DNA of 64,000 bases from NCBI GenBank assembly GCA_021186555.1, contig JAJKFL010000014.1, positions 42,740,700 to 42,804,699 on the forward strand, given 5' to 3'. The position numbers and the translations under genes were made by a program. The notes below the pieces were generated by a model. The model ran no database searches, was not told where the DNA came from, and saw only the letters and a list, made by a program, of their open reading frames with translations. Source of the stretch: Reticulitermes speratus (Eukaryota; Arthropoda; Insecta; Blattodea; Rhinotermitidae). This document shows, piece after piece, positions 33,597 through 44,779 of this stretch (position 1 is its first letter; each line of letters starts with the position of its first letter).

Positions 33597-34354
33597 TATT
33601 TAACCGGGCCCTTACAGAAAAATCCCAGAAGCAGGAGTATTAGTTCTTCGCCCGGGGATATGGTTTTTCTGGTTGTAACTTTAAAGACTGAATAACACTT
33701 AAACTGCAGGACCATATTTACGTATTCAATTAAATTGTGCTTCGATATAAAAACTTGAACTAAGCCAGATCTCTACCGCGATACTTAAATACGCACTTAA
33801 CATCAGTGGCTATCTCGCATATTGTTCAGAACACTGAGTACTGATCAAATTTCGTAGTTTCTTCGAGTATTCTCCGTTATGTACTCACTACGAACAGAAA
33901 ACTGACAAATATTTCATGCTTAACAAAAATTATATCAACACAACTAAGATATTTATAACGACCCAGCAAATGATTTTGAAATCTATTGTGTATGGCCTTG
34001 CTATCCTTAATTTGTTGCTATTCTAACTAATGCAGATGATGAGAATACATGGAGTAGTGTCCCCACTTCCTCCATACGTCTGCTTAGCAGGACATTTAAT
34101 TAAGCAAAATAGCATTTTTTTTGCCCTCTGCTTTATGACGCTGTCACAAACTCGAGACTGTGACTGAAAACAACGCCGAATGGTAGGAAAGTTTACGTAT
34201 TCCTACGTTATATTGCTAGGAATTTGACAGCAGGCTTAGACGGCGTAACTGAGATAACACACGGGCGTTTGCCCGGGGGGTAGGCGAGGAAAACTACGAG
34301 AAATCTGACACAGGATAGCTGATGGCTCAGTCAAGATTCAAACCAGTCACATAA
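33597..34354. other. no recognised feature
   Basis: AT-rich spacer. Confidence 0.5.
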
Positions 34355-34763
34355 TAATAATAACAACGGCTCAACAGCCCTATATGGGCCCGGGCCTCCT
34401 CTTGCCTCCTCTTTTCGAGGTTACTAAGTCGTGCGCATTCGTGGCAGTTGGTGACTGGACAACTGGCCGCGCTACTGTTTCTATCGATTCTGATGTGCCC
34501 GCCAGAGCCATCTGACAGGCAGTCAGGACACTTGGGTGAGAAATGGAGGCAATTTGGCTTACGCAACATTTCTATTCATACCCGTAAGGTTCTTTTACAT
34601 GCCGTAAATCTACGACATGGGACCGACGGCTTTACTTCCCCTCCTAAGGAAGTTGTGCTCTGGATTTTTATCACCCTTAAAAAATCCATCGACCTCGGTC
34701 GGGATCGAACCCGCGAACCTTGGGTCCAGTGGCTAGCACGCTAACCACTAGTCCACCGAGGTC
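34355..34763 (-). mobile_element. SINE family D
   Basis: On the minus strand the head runs CCTCGGTGGACTAGTGGTTA (A-box-like), then GGTTCGCGGGTTCGATCCC (B box). The body is about 330 bp. The distal end, GGGCCCATATAGGGCTGTTG then TTATTATTATTATG, shares its core with the 3' end of SINE A. Confidence 0.75.
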
Positions 34764-35331
34764 GACCGAGCAGATGTATACGACGTTACAAACACACCAG
34801 CTTGTTTGGTAGCCTAACAAGCGGTTTCTGTATGAAAGCACATCGGCTTGAAGAAGCAGCAGAAGGAACCTTTATACCTGAACACCGCCACATCAAGCAG
34901 AGTCAGCAAATGACAACGGACACATGTCTTTATAATTTATATAAATTCTACTGTACTATCACCTGTGAGAAACGTTCCAGCAGTGGATTAATACGCGCAA
35001 TAAAATTATAACAGGCATAAGTTTAAAGAGGGGAACAGCTGTTTTATCTGCTTCAAGGAGTTGGATCTCATTTTCAGTGAATTATATTAAAATCGCAAAA
35101 TACGAGACCACAGGTGCGTCTTGACCTGTTCCAGCAACCTTTAATTAAAATGGCTGTCTGATTGTAGCCCGGTCTGTTGCAAAAACTGGTCCTGCCTGGT
35201 ATCGGGTTACACCGCCTTTAATAACATGATACAGCGTAATGAAATAAATCATATCAAACCTGCCTGCTTTGTTTAAGAAGGTGACGTATTAAACGAAGCG
35301 CAAAACGACACGCACATGCGTAAGTCTAATA
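34764..35331. other. no recognised feature
   Basis: Spacer. Confidence 0.5.
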
Positions 35332-35409
35332 CAGGGCATACATAAAAGAATGGTGATGTTTTAATAGTGAACACTATTAAAACCGCACCATTCTTTTGTG
35401 TATGCCCTG
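35332..35409. mobile_element. foldback miniature element, copy 4
   Basis: A 78-bp hairpin with TA flanks at 35330-35331 and 35410-35411. It shares the centre TTTTAATAGTGAACACTATT with copy 1. The left arm has GATG where other copies have GCGG. Confidence 0.86.
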
Positions 35410-35475
35410 TATAGGTACAGAGAGAATGTATCAGGAATGGCAGGAAATGTATTGGGATTTGAACAGTGTCAATAA

Positions 35476-36840
35476 CTCCATGGAGTAGCGACCTTCTTGA
35501 GTAGCTAAAAGGTCCTCAGCTAGTCAAAAATTTATCCGCATTTTATGGAACACAAAGGTTCATTACCGCATTCACAACAGCCCGTTGCCTGTTCCTGTAC
35601 TAAGCCAGATCAATCCAGTCCAATCCCTAGGTCCTATTCCTTACAGATCCGTTTTAATATTATTCTCCTATTTACTCGCGGGTTTTCCAGGCGGTCTCCC
35701 TCCTTCAAGTCTCCCCACCAAAACTCTGTACGCACTTTTCTGTCCCCCATACGTGCCACATGTCCCGCCCATCTCATTATTTTTTATTTTATCAGACCAA
35801 AAATATTTGGTGATGAGTACAGATCATAAAGTTCCTAGTTATGTAGTCTTCTCCACTCCCCTGTCACCTCGTCCCTCTTAGGCCCAAATATCCTCCTCTG
35901 CACCCTATTTTCGAACACCCTCAGCCTATGTTCCTCCCGCAGTGTGACAGACCAAGTTTCACACCCATACAAAACAACAGGCAAAGTTATAGTTCTGTAT
36001 ATCTTAATGTTTGTATTTTTGGATAGCAAACTGTAAGACAGAAGATCTGCACCGAATGATAACAAGCAGGATTGTATTGTTACCGTGTAGGACAGTGTTT
36101 GCTTCTCATCCCAATTTACCGGAAAGCGATGCTACCTTCTCCGTTCAAAAGTTGTCCTATGTGACCTGTTAATTACCTTAGATGCACAACACTGACCCTC
36201 AGAAACCCTAGAAAACCCTAGAAAACAAGCATTCCCTGAGTTCAATCTGCCCTTTATTTCTTCCTGAATGGAATTTCGATCTGTTACGGTTGTTCCCAGA
36301 TATTTGAACTTTTCCACCCTTTCAAAGGATTTATTATCTAACTTTATGTTGTCATTTTGTCCTGTATTCTGATCTCCAGACATGACCATGTACTTAGTTC
36401 TGCTGTCCTGCATTCTGATCTCCAGACATGACCATGTACTTAGTTCTGCTGTCCTGCATTCTGATCTCCAGACATGACCATGTACTTAGTTTTGCTGTCC
36501 TGCATTCTGATCTCCAGACATGACCATGTACTTAGTTCTGCTGTCCTGCATTCTGATCTCCAGACATGACCATGTACTTAGTTCTGCTGTCCTGCATTCT
36601 GATCTCCAGACATGACCATGTACTTAGTTCTGCTGTCCTGCATTCTGATCTCCAGACATGACCATGTACTTAGTTCTGCTGTCCCACATTCTGATCTCCA
36701 GACATGACCACGTACTTAGTTCTGCTGTCCTGCATTCTGATCTCCAGACATGACCATGTACTTAGTTTTCTAAGCACTACTTCTAGACCAATCTCCTTAC
36801 TAGCGACTACTATAACCTGTGTGTTTTTGGACATTGTAGC
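35476..36840 (-). pseudogene. main LINE family, C-terminal part with internal tandem repeat
   Basis: Minus-strand pieces in order: VVVASKEIGLEVVLRKL (36820), the 46-bp array, then [101 protein letters not shown], and a WIDLA / [11 protein letters not shown] end near 35550. Several frame changes and stops are present. The 3' tail matches the copies at 6531 and 49130. Confidence 0.8.
36361..36770. repeat. 46-bp tandem array inside the LINE ORF, nine units
   Basis: CATGACCATGTACTTAGTTC recurs at an exact 46-bp spacing from 36381 to 36749. The unit corresponds to the LINE segment encoding TKYMVMSGDQN. Because 46 is not a multiple of three, each added unit shifts the frame, so the expansion postdates loss of function of this copy. 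Confidence 0.9.
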
Positions 36841-36871
36841 ATGCATTAAAAAGAAAATATTGAAATTGATA

Positions 36872-37087
36872 GGACTTATATTAATAATGGACCATGAAAT
36901 AGTAGTCAAGAAGATAGTTGAGATTACAGCGAAGGAGAGAAGAAGAATGGAAAGACCAAGACTGAGATGGTTGCAAGATGTTGAAAAAGAACTTAGAGAG
37001 ACGAAGGTGAAAATATGGCTGCCCAAGAGAGTAAATAGAGAAGAGTGGGCGGCTGTAATTAAGGTGGCAAAGTGCCTCAGAGGGTAG
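36872..37087 (+). pseudogene. C-terminal fragment of another LINE family
   Basis: Plus-strand peptide KKIVEITAKERRRMERPRLR, then WLQDVEKELRETKVKIW, REEWAAVIKVAKCLRG and a stop. The RPRLRWLxDVExDL...W.xKAxxRxEW layout is the C-terminal end of a group of non-LTR retrotransposons. It lies head-to-head with the LINE piece at 35476-36840. Confidence 0.6.
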
Positions 37088-37212
37088 CGCAGCAGAGGAG
37101 GAAAAAGTGAGGAAGTAGCACTTACACAGTGTTTTTATTAGAGCATTGCAACTTTTGACACTCTTAAGTGAATGGCCGGCAACATTCTGCACACACAAAC
37201 AAATATTATCAT

Positions 37213-37782
37213 CTACCAACTGCCTATTAACTGCGCTACAAGCCGGGAGGTCGCGGGTTCGATTCCCGATGGTGTCAATGGAATTTTTCATTGACGTAAT
37301 TCTCTCGGTCGCACTATGGCCCTGGGGTCGACTCAGCCTCTAACAGAAATGAGTACCAGGAATATTTCCTGGGGGGTAAAGGCGGCCGGTGCCGATCCCA
37401 GTGGCCGTGCGGTCTAAGGCGTGGGTCTTCGGCCGCTCGCTTACTAGGATCGTGGGTTCGAATCCCACCGGGGGCATGGATGTCTGTCTCTTGTGATTGT
37501 TGTGTGTTGTCAGGTAGAGGTCTCTGCGACGGGCTGATCACTCGTCCAGAGGAGTCCTACCGAGGGTGGTGTGTCTAAAAAGTGTGATCGTGAAGCCTCG
37601 ACGAAACGAGGAGGCCCAGGCCCATATAGGGCTGTCGAGCCATAAAAAAAAAAGGGCGGCCGGTGTGTAGGGCTGACAACCTTACCAACTTCATGTGCCG
37701 ATTGTCTATAAATCTGTGAGCCTCAACCTCCTGGAACCCTCAGGGTCTGTCTAGGCCTGTAATGGGATTGCTTTACCCTTTA
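37213..37782 (+). mobile_element. SINE family B, copy B3, split by SINE A3
   Basis: The head has GGTCGCGGGTTCGATTCCCG (box B). The body runs to GGCGGCCGGTG at 37391, is interrupted by SINE A3, and resumes at 37655 through GTAATGGGATTGCTTTACC. Confidence 0.85.
37392..37654 (+). mobile_element. SINE family A, complete copy A3
   Basis: The best copy in the window. Head CCGATCCCAGTGGCCGTGCG with box B GGTTCGAATCC, body CGACGGGCTGATCACTCGTC, end CATATAGGGCTGTCGAGCCA then poly-A. The 11-bp target duplication GGCGGCCGGTG lies at 37381-37391 and 37655-37665, inside SINE B3. Confidence 0.92.
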
Positions 37783-38940
37783 TGTTTAAAGATTGATTTT
37801 ATGCCGTGCAGTAAATATCAAAAATCGGCATTACAAAGATCGAAAATTTTATGCTATTTAGGGGATTACATTTTTGTTCTGAGAAACGCACTGTGTGGTA
37901 AAAATAAAGTGCATTTTTATGTGAAAGCAGGTGGTAACTACAATAACCACTATATTTTAAAGGGCAGGGAATATATAGCCTATTTCAAATATATAAACTT
38001 AAAGAGCTATAAGTTTCACTTTAAATATTCTTAGCTAATACAGCGACGTCAAATAACGAAATAGATGATACCTTAATGGCAAAGGACATGTGCCTGTTCG
38101 TGATATTTGCCGATAAGTTGACCCTGCCGTCCCCATCTCTCCCCGTCACGTGACGGAACGTAATTTCTACCTGTCTTAGGAAGTATATCAACCTGTAGTG
38201 GTGGGTTGAGGACCTGGCAATTGGCTGCCTATAGTCCAGTTTTTATATCAAATATACCGAAGCACAGTTTGCAATAGACGAAAAAATAATAATATGGCAA
38301 ATAATGGGGAGCCTACATTTTGGAGGATATGTGTAATTACTGCAGAATATTAGAAGTAATGGTTCCCTTACTTTAAGTTTCTCTTCAGTGGGATATGTTC
38401 GTGATTAGCTTTACTAAATTTTAAACTGTTTCTAATTATCTTTATTTCATCTCAATCAATAGGCCACGCCCTTTTCGTAAAACTTTCTCAACATAAAATG
38501 GCGTGCCTCACATTATATACAACATGCTGTCTGTCTTTTCGCATGAAGGAAATTAACAATTATTAAATGGATCCTTTCTAAATTTTCTCTGTTATTGTTT
38601 TGAGCTCAGAAGAAGCATGTGATATCGTCTCATCTATGTATCTTCTTAATCACTGTCATTTTACTTAAATATTGTATACAACAGATTTGTGTTTAAGCTT
38701 GCCCTCATCTCGAAAGCTGTCAGGAAAGCTTTCTCGCATACTAAATCTCCATCCGACGGGAATTATATTTTATTTCTCCTCTGCTCTCCAACTTTCCTTA
38801 TTTCATAGACAAGTCTCGAAGTAACGACCTTCAACCTAAGAGGGACACACAGACGTTCTGCAGAACTTCCTATATTTTAGTCAAAATCAACAAGAAATAT
38901 CCGCAAATTTTTCTTTCGTTAATTTTGAATGTCCCGCTTG
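37783..38940. other. no recognised feature
   Basis: AT-rich. The frame at 37762-38034 shows no recognisable motif. Confidence 0.5.
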
Positions 38941-39004
38941 CTACTGCAGCGCCACGGACCTTTTTCTCGCGCATGCGCAGGAGGTCTTTAAAAGGGCCTG
39001 ATAC

Positions 39005-39297
39005 CGTATTGTGCGCTTTAAACAACGGACTGTTACTGCATTTCTTGTGGCAGAAAAGGAATCGTTATCGAATATTCACAAGCGGTTAAAATCAGTATAC
39101 CACCTCAGTGCTGTTGGTAGGAGCACTCTTAGAATTTGGGTTTCACGAACTGCACGAGTGATGACGAAGTTAGTGAAGAAGTGGCTACGAGTGCAAAATT
39201 CAAACTGGTACAAAAATGGGGAGAGGTTATCTTTTTGTGGCTGGCGAAAGGCTGTTGAATTTGATGGAGATTATGTAGAGAAATTAGGTGTGTAATA
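39005..39297 (+). pseudogene. internally deleted mariner-like transposase
   Basis: One open frame of about 94 codons joins the N-terminal start region (QRTVTAFLVAEKESLSNIHK, SAVGRSTLRIWVSR) to the C-terminal end (VKKWLRVQNSNWYKNG, WRKAVEFDGDYVEK) of a mariner-like transposase. The whole catalytic domain is missing. The fusion point is near TARVMTK. This is the coding pattern expected of an internal-deletion derivative. Confidence 0.65.
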
Positions 39298-39494
39298 CAC
39301 TTATTTAGTTAATCTATAAATATGTTCAAATATTACGTACATAGTAAGTCACTAGAAGTAAAAAAATTGTGTTGCCAATTTTTTTGGGCAACTGTAAGAT
39401 TATTCATGGTCCTTGCAGTAATACAAGTCACCATATATATACCAACAACTGCACTGTAATCAGATACAATAATATACAAACATGTGGTAAACCT

Positions 39495-39535
39495 CCTACG
39501 TGTTTTGGCCTTTTTCAGTCATCTTCAGGGATTCA
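39495..39535 (-). ncRNA. degenerate hammerhead-like motif
   Basis: On minus, CCCTGAAGATGACTGAAAAA then GGCCAAAACACGTAGGAGG keeps the CTGAAGA word and the CACGTAGG end, but stem II and GAAA are damaged. Confidence 0.3.
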
Positions 39536-39654
39536 ACCAAAAAAGTACAATAATGCATAATTATGTCAAAGAATTGCAATAATGGAGTAAAATACAAATA
39601 TTAAGGTAATTAAAAAATTTAAATTCATAGTGCAGAGTGTATATCGTAATAGTT

Positions 39655-39955
39655 AGGCCTTGCCATGGCTCAGGCGGTTAGTCGCTGGCGTCCCACCGCG
39701 GAAGCCCGGGCTCGATCCCGTTTCAGTCCATGTGGGATTTGTGGTGGACAAAGTGGCACTGGAACAAGTTTTTCCCCCAGTACTTCGGTTTTCCCCTGTC
39801 AATTTCATTCCACCGGTGCTCCATTACTTGGAAAAATGAAAAAAACTGATCATCTTTCTCTTCATCTTGATCACATGGTTGCACAATAAGCCTTAAGGCT
39901 GCGGTGCGTCTGTAGCATCTGCTGCGGGGCCCTTCTCCACCAAAAAAATAATAAA
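39655..39955 (+). mobile_element. SINE family F, copy F1
   Basis: tRNA-like head GCCATGGCTCAGGCGGTTAG with B-box-like GGGCTCGATCCC. The body includes TTTTTCCCCCAGTACTTCGG. The A-rich end is at 39943-39957. Confidence 0.65.
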
Positions 39956-40136
39956 TCGTGAGTTATTACTTGAAAGATATTTGCAATTCAGTTAGCCACT
40001 GTTTTGCATAACACACACTTTGGGAAGTTTTTGTAAATGAAGAACTTCTTCGTAAGGGGAAAAAATTCTCACACGCCTTGCCCTGCTTTATATAAGACAC
40101 AACATAAAACCGAGTTATCGTCTCATACTCTACCAC

Positions 40137-40608
40137 CAGTGGCGGACTGGCCAGGGTGTCAGCTTGCCCGATGGCAAGTGGGCCCACTTAAACATTAGAC
40201 AATATGTTAAAAATGTTAATGACCTTTTAGTAGCTTGAAAATATAATAGAAGTTCCAATATTATTACTGTAAAATTTACGTTGTATTACTATTTTAATAA
40301 AAAAAATTAATAAAATCCAACATTTATTTAAAATTAAAAAAATAATTTAAAAATTAAATTATAACAATCTGTATTTACATTTATTATCTACTGTATACTG
40401 CCAGTAATATGTACAATATATGTACACTGTAATTACTAAAAAATATACATTTATTTCGCAAAAATTTTAATTGTACATTTTTTCCACTTATGTATTTTTT
40501 TTTTAAATTTTATTTATTTGTTATAAAAATTAAATTATAGCCTTATAGTTGTGGGTGAGCCCCCTTTGTCTCCTGGCAACCAATATTTTTAGACCCAGTC
40601 CGCCACTG
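40137..40608. mobile_element. hAT-type non-autonomous element, copy 2
   Basis: 472 bp, the inverse orientation of 19938-20410. The same 14-bp ends are flanked by the 8-bp duplication TCTACCAC at 40129-40136 and 40609-40616. The interior matches copy 1 reversed, for example the shared ACCAATATTTTTAGACCCAG. Confidence 0.92.
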
Positions 40609-40616
40609 TCTACCAC

Positions 40617-41296
40617 AGATAAAAATGACATAGATTTCTTACCACTCGCCTTGCCTAACGGAGACCCTATGTCCCTATGCTAGGAGAAGGAATTATATGT
40701 GCACTGTGTCTAGGCACCACCTGCTGTGACCGTGTATTTTGCCCACACACTGTGCTTGTATTTTTTTTATAGATCCTGACGAAACAACCATTGCGTTATT
40801 TCACAGCATTGAACGGTTAGTTCAATTAACGAAGTCTGTAATAGAAGTTTACTGTGAGGTAGGAAATTGAAAACTTTTTCATTATTTAGATCAATTTCAT
40901 GCTTCAAAATTTATTAACAGTCATATAATTTCTTAAGAGTAATTACGATAATAAATGGTCGTAAATTTATTTATGGAATGCTGACAAACACCTGTCTTCA
41001 TCAAGCTGTTTTGAAACGAAGGAACTGGTTTCGATTAGGAGCAAGAGCAGGTAATTTTTCTGCCCGATACTGATATACTAACTATTTGGCCAATCAAATC
41101 TCCCACCCAAGTTTTGGCCAATTTACAACATCCACTGAGAGATAAGTTGTCATGCTGTAGGCGGAGCTTAGATAAAGGTACAGCTTTACCTCGGCTGACA
41201 AAAAAAAACTTATTAGAAAACACGTATCTTATAGCCGATGTCTCACTTCGTAGCTATAACTTTACAACAAAGTTTAGCGATAAGAATTTGCTAAAA
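40617..41296. other. no recognised feature
   Basis: Spacer. The frame from 41114 is chance except where it runs into the LINE fragment. Confidence 0.45.
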
Positions 41297-41400
41297 CATC
41301 ACGAAAGAATAATAGAGACAGCGAAGATAAAATTTTCTATTTATTGTGCAGGATACACGTTAAACGACGTCAAAACAAATAAGAAAATAAGGCGTATATA
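41297..41400 (+). pseudogene. small LINE relic (family 2)
   Basis: HERIIETAKIKFSIYCAGYT and LNDVKTNKKIRR resemble the 12536-12920 LINE C-terminal region (ETAEVKILILGAGYAL). Only about 35 codons survive. Confidence 0.45.
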
Positions 41401-41458
41401 TGTATATATATGTATATACACAGACAGACAGAGTCGAAATCAGTTATTTCATGAAAGG

Positions 41459-41616
41459 GACTCAATATTTTGTATCGTTATAAACGAGTGTTGTTATAAC
41501 CGGGGAGTATAATGTTATGGTTAACAGTGAGGAATTAATTGGTACTACAGAATATCTGACGTTATAGACGAGGTGTGGTATAAAGCGATGTCGTTATAAC
41601 CGGGTTCCACCCTATA
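41459..41616. repeat. possible Tigger/pogo-like terminal fragment
   Basis: Repeated GTTATAA-CGAG/CCGGG words and the end GTTATAACCGGGTTCCACCC then TATA resemble the right end of a pogo-type element. No left partner found. Confidence 0.35.
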
Positions 41617-42197
41617 TTAAATAAAATTGCGTATTATAGATGCAAGTCGATACGACATTACTGAGAATCGACAATACATCCATTCCCAAGTTACTGTAGG
41701 AATATTCTCCAACCGGCAGCACAAACATTGGACGAAGGAGGAAAAATTAGAGCGACCAGCGCCTATGGAGACGGAAAAAATGTGGGATGTCTTTTTCCCT
41801 GTTGCCCATCATTATGATGAGATAAGAGAGTATACGATCCATCCTCAGGTTAACAAAAGAAGGTAGCCACGCGCCCTCATTTCCGCTGTCCTGTGCCCCA
41901 AAATTCGGTTGTCATTAGCGGTAACATCATTAGCTGGCTTCGACTGCAGTGATCCTTCCGACTGATGGATGACAGTGCTACCTGCCAGCCCGCAAAGCGT
42001 GGAACGCGGGTGTCCGTGACATTGGAGAATGGGCGGACCGCAAATCTTCGGCAGCTGTGTGCGGGGACAGCTTACTTACAGCCCAAAGCACGATAGGGGT
42101 GAGGGACATGGCAAGGGTGCATGATAGGGGTAGCAAATATACGTACAGCAGAGTCATCTCTCGTTCGTGTTGTTACATCAGTACCTACATCACGGGG
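41617..42197. other. no recognised feature
   Basis: The frame at 41627-41866 could not be assigned. Nothing else seen. Confidence 0.45.
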
Positions 42198-42497
42198 GGC
42201 ACGCTGTGGCACTGGTTGAGGCACTGCGCTACAAGCCGGAAGGTCGCGGGTTCGATTCCCGATGGTGTCATTGGAATTTTTCATTGACATAATCCTTTCG
42301 GTCGCACTTTGGCCCTGGGGTCGACTCAGCCTTTAACAGAAATGAGTACCAGGAATATTTCCTTGGAGGTAAATGTGGCCGGTGCGTAAGGCTGACAACC
42401 TTACCACCTTTATGTGCCGATTGTCTAGAAATCTGGGAGCCTCAACCTCCGGGAACCTTGAAGGCCTGTCCAGGCCTATAATGGGATTGCTTTACCT
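42198..42497 (+). mobile_element. SINE family B, copy B4, complete head
   Basis: Head CTGTGGCACTGGTTGAGGCA (A box) and GGTTCGATTCC (B box). Body and end are as in the other B copies, ending GGCCTATAATGGGATTGCTT. Confidence 0.88.
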
Positions 42498-42809
42498 TAA
42501 CTACATCAATTTTCCTCTCAGTGCCACAACCGATATCTCTATGGATTTCTATCTTAAACACTTCCATAGGATAGTACAACGGTTCTGTGACGAACAATGT
42601 ATTTTTCGGCCTCCTGAGGGCATGATCTGCCCTCTATAACTGTTTTCAACCAAACAACTCGACACCCCTCTAAAAACACCTGCGGAGGATTCCAAGCAGA
42701 CCGACTGAAATCAGTTCTTTGCGCAGTGCTATAATATTGCGATCGGACTCAAAATCATTCTTGTGATATGACGTTAATCACTGACATGTTCTTCTGTGGC
42801 AGCTGAGAT

Positions 42810-43030
42810 AGGCTAAGGGCTGGATGGTTGTGTAGTCGGGGTCCGATTCCTGGCGTGGGGCGGAAATTTTCCTCTTCTACACATCTTCCAGACCGGCAAT
42901 GAGAATCACTCATCCTCTGTGTCGGGGGGAACCTGGTTCTCCTCCCGCGGGGTTAAGGCAGAATAAGCATGACGCTAATCACTCACATCCATCTACTGTT
43001 GAAGCTTAAGAAAGAATAGAGCTATAACCT
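42810..43030 (+). mobile_element. SINE family E, copy E2
   Basis: Head with B-box-like GGTCCGATTCC. The body contains GGAAATTTTCCTCTTCTACA and ends AAGAATAGAGCTATAACC, related to E1. Confidence 0.5.
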
Positions 43031-43856
43031 TATGGATCTAGAATGACAATATTCTTTTCTATATGAATCTGTATATTAAGTAAATGGCTGATAAAACACA
43101 TAACCAATTCTGTTACCCCCTAAATGTTTTGTATGCATAACTCTTGAACGGCCCTTTCCTCACACACGTACTGAGCCCCATAGATAGGAAAGGGTAGTCA
43201 CACAACAAAGACTTAATATAATAAACGAAAATATATTCTAACATAACAAAACATTAATTAAATAAATCTGACATACAATAATACACAAAACACCACACAT
43301 ATACCTGGCATAGCAATTACTTGCCCAATACATACCAAAACCAAATTACCTTGCTGTTGCCGTGGGGCTAAACCCAACACAAAACGACGACTCGGGACCA
43401 CGGCATCAGCCAAGGGACTCCAACCCCACCACTGGTCTTGCTAAACAGAATTTGGACCCCATGGCCGAAACCGAATTTTGATGTTGACTCCAGTCGGGCT
43501 AGGATCGAAGTAACGAGACGAACCATTCACACGTATAAGGAAAACTAATGACAGGAGGGGAAATGGAGAGGGGAAAGAGAGGGAGGAACGATGCGCGCTG
43601 CGAAAGTCCATAGTTCGGTCACCGTCCGAGGTACTGGGAGGCAAATCCCGGTACACTCTATAAAGAAGTCGCACTGTTGAGTAAAGAAGAGTATCTTACG
43701 CACTTTTACTCCAGTCAAACATCCACAGATGTTTAGGTCGGGTTGTCGACACTGCTTGCAGGTGTAAAAGCTATTTGCATGAAATAAGCTATGTGGATCT
43801 GTTCACAGTGCATTAGCGCCGACACAACTGTAAGATACTTTGACTATTTACATACA
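43031..43856. other. no recognised feature
   Basis: Unassigned. The minus frame at 43441-43674 has no recognisable domain. Confidence 0.45.
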
Positions 43857-43921
43857 CCAACTGGATGCAACTCTATTTAAAAAACTGTATAATTTTTTAA
43901 AACATATTTAAAAACTTTTTA

Positions 43922-43968
43922 AAACCCGACATATGTTTCGGCTGTTATAGAGCCATCTTCAGGGGTTT
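43922..43968 (-). ncRNA. candidate hammerhead ribozyme core HH5
   Basis: Minus strand: AAACCC, CTGAAGA (43962-43956), a stem II of GGCT...AGCC, GAAA, palindromic ACATATGT, cleavage C, and GGGTTT closing stem I over six pairs. The longest stem I among those seen. Confidence 0.6.
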
Positions 43969-44166
43969 ATTGTCGTACAGCCTACACCATGAAAAATATC
44001 ACCTAATGAACAAGATAAACCAGTACCATGCATCAACATTAACATATTATTTTAGTACGAATAACAAATACTGTCTGTGCATACCAAGCAGTGGAAATGT
44101 GAAAAACCTTGTCTAAGAGTGAACCAATGAAAAAGACGTTTCAATATATGCAGTTTTAAAGACAAT

Positions 44167-44214
44167 AAACCCCTGAAGATGGCTCTATAAGAGCCGAAAC
44201 TTATGTCGGGTTTT
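44167..44214 (+). ncRNA. candidate hammerhead ribozyme core HH6
   Basis: Plus strand: AAACCC, CTGAAGA (44173-44179), perfect stem II GGCTC...GAGCC, GAAA (44196-44199), stem III ACTTATGT with two pairs, C, GGGTTT. Mirror partner of HH5. Confidence 0.6.
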
Positions 44215-44281
44215 ATAAAGTTTTTAAATATGTTTTAAAAAACTATACAGTTTTTCAAATAAAGTTGCATCCAGTTGGTGT

Positions 44282-44779
44282 TTGTAAATAGTGACTGTGA
44301 AAAGTTGCACGGTGATTCGGAATTAAGTCTGTAAGATACTTATCAGTAACACGCACATTAAGTTACTTTCCGGAGGTTACGTATGCGTAAATTAAAGGAC
44401 TCGACCTTCGTAACACGTCATATATGTAATGATTGCTTTGCGGTGAAATAATGTATCTGCAGCATGTAATTTGATGCTCTTACGTTATCGAGTTGCAGTG
44501 TTCTGGATGAAACCTTTGCCGTGAATGGCTGTCGCAAGTTGTGTACGTGTTACTGTAGGAAAACTGATAAGTGAAGCTGAAATATCTGGATGTAAAGTGT
44601 GTCTTCACATGCGTGTGTGCGTCGTTTGTGATGAATTCTGAACACGAACGACAGCGGTCAATATCACGAAAGGTCAATATCACGAACGATCAATATCACG
44701 AACGGTCGCAACGCTGTTACCTTAAAGTGCTTAAGTACCGACCCGCGTCACGACATGAAATGGAGAACAATTCGTCAAT
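44282..44779. other. no recognised feature
   Basis: Contains a short triple repeat (GGTCAATATCACGAA-like) at about 44657-44705. Otherwise unremarkable. Confidence 0.45.

Larger units (their letters stand above)
43857..44281. mobile_element. palindromic element with a hammerhead core in each arm
   Basis: Inverted arms of about 90 bp (43857-43952 and 44190-44281; CACCAACTGGATGCAACTC against its complement at the right end) enclose about 200 bp of unrelated sequence. Each arm carries a hammerhead-like core on its inner side, on opposite strands. No coding frame. The structure fits a Penelope-like terminal pair without its ORF, or a snap-back element. Confidence 0.65.

Noticed and set aside
34448..34744. 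98-codon plus-strand frame
   Set aside because: Lies within SINE D on the opposite strand to the element; no protein signal.
42198..42280. tRNA genes at B-box-containing sites (also 9293, 17265-17334, 34700, 37213, 37392)
   Set aside because: Each is followed by a SINE body, is repeated in the window, and does not fold into a full cloverleaf by eye.
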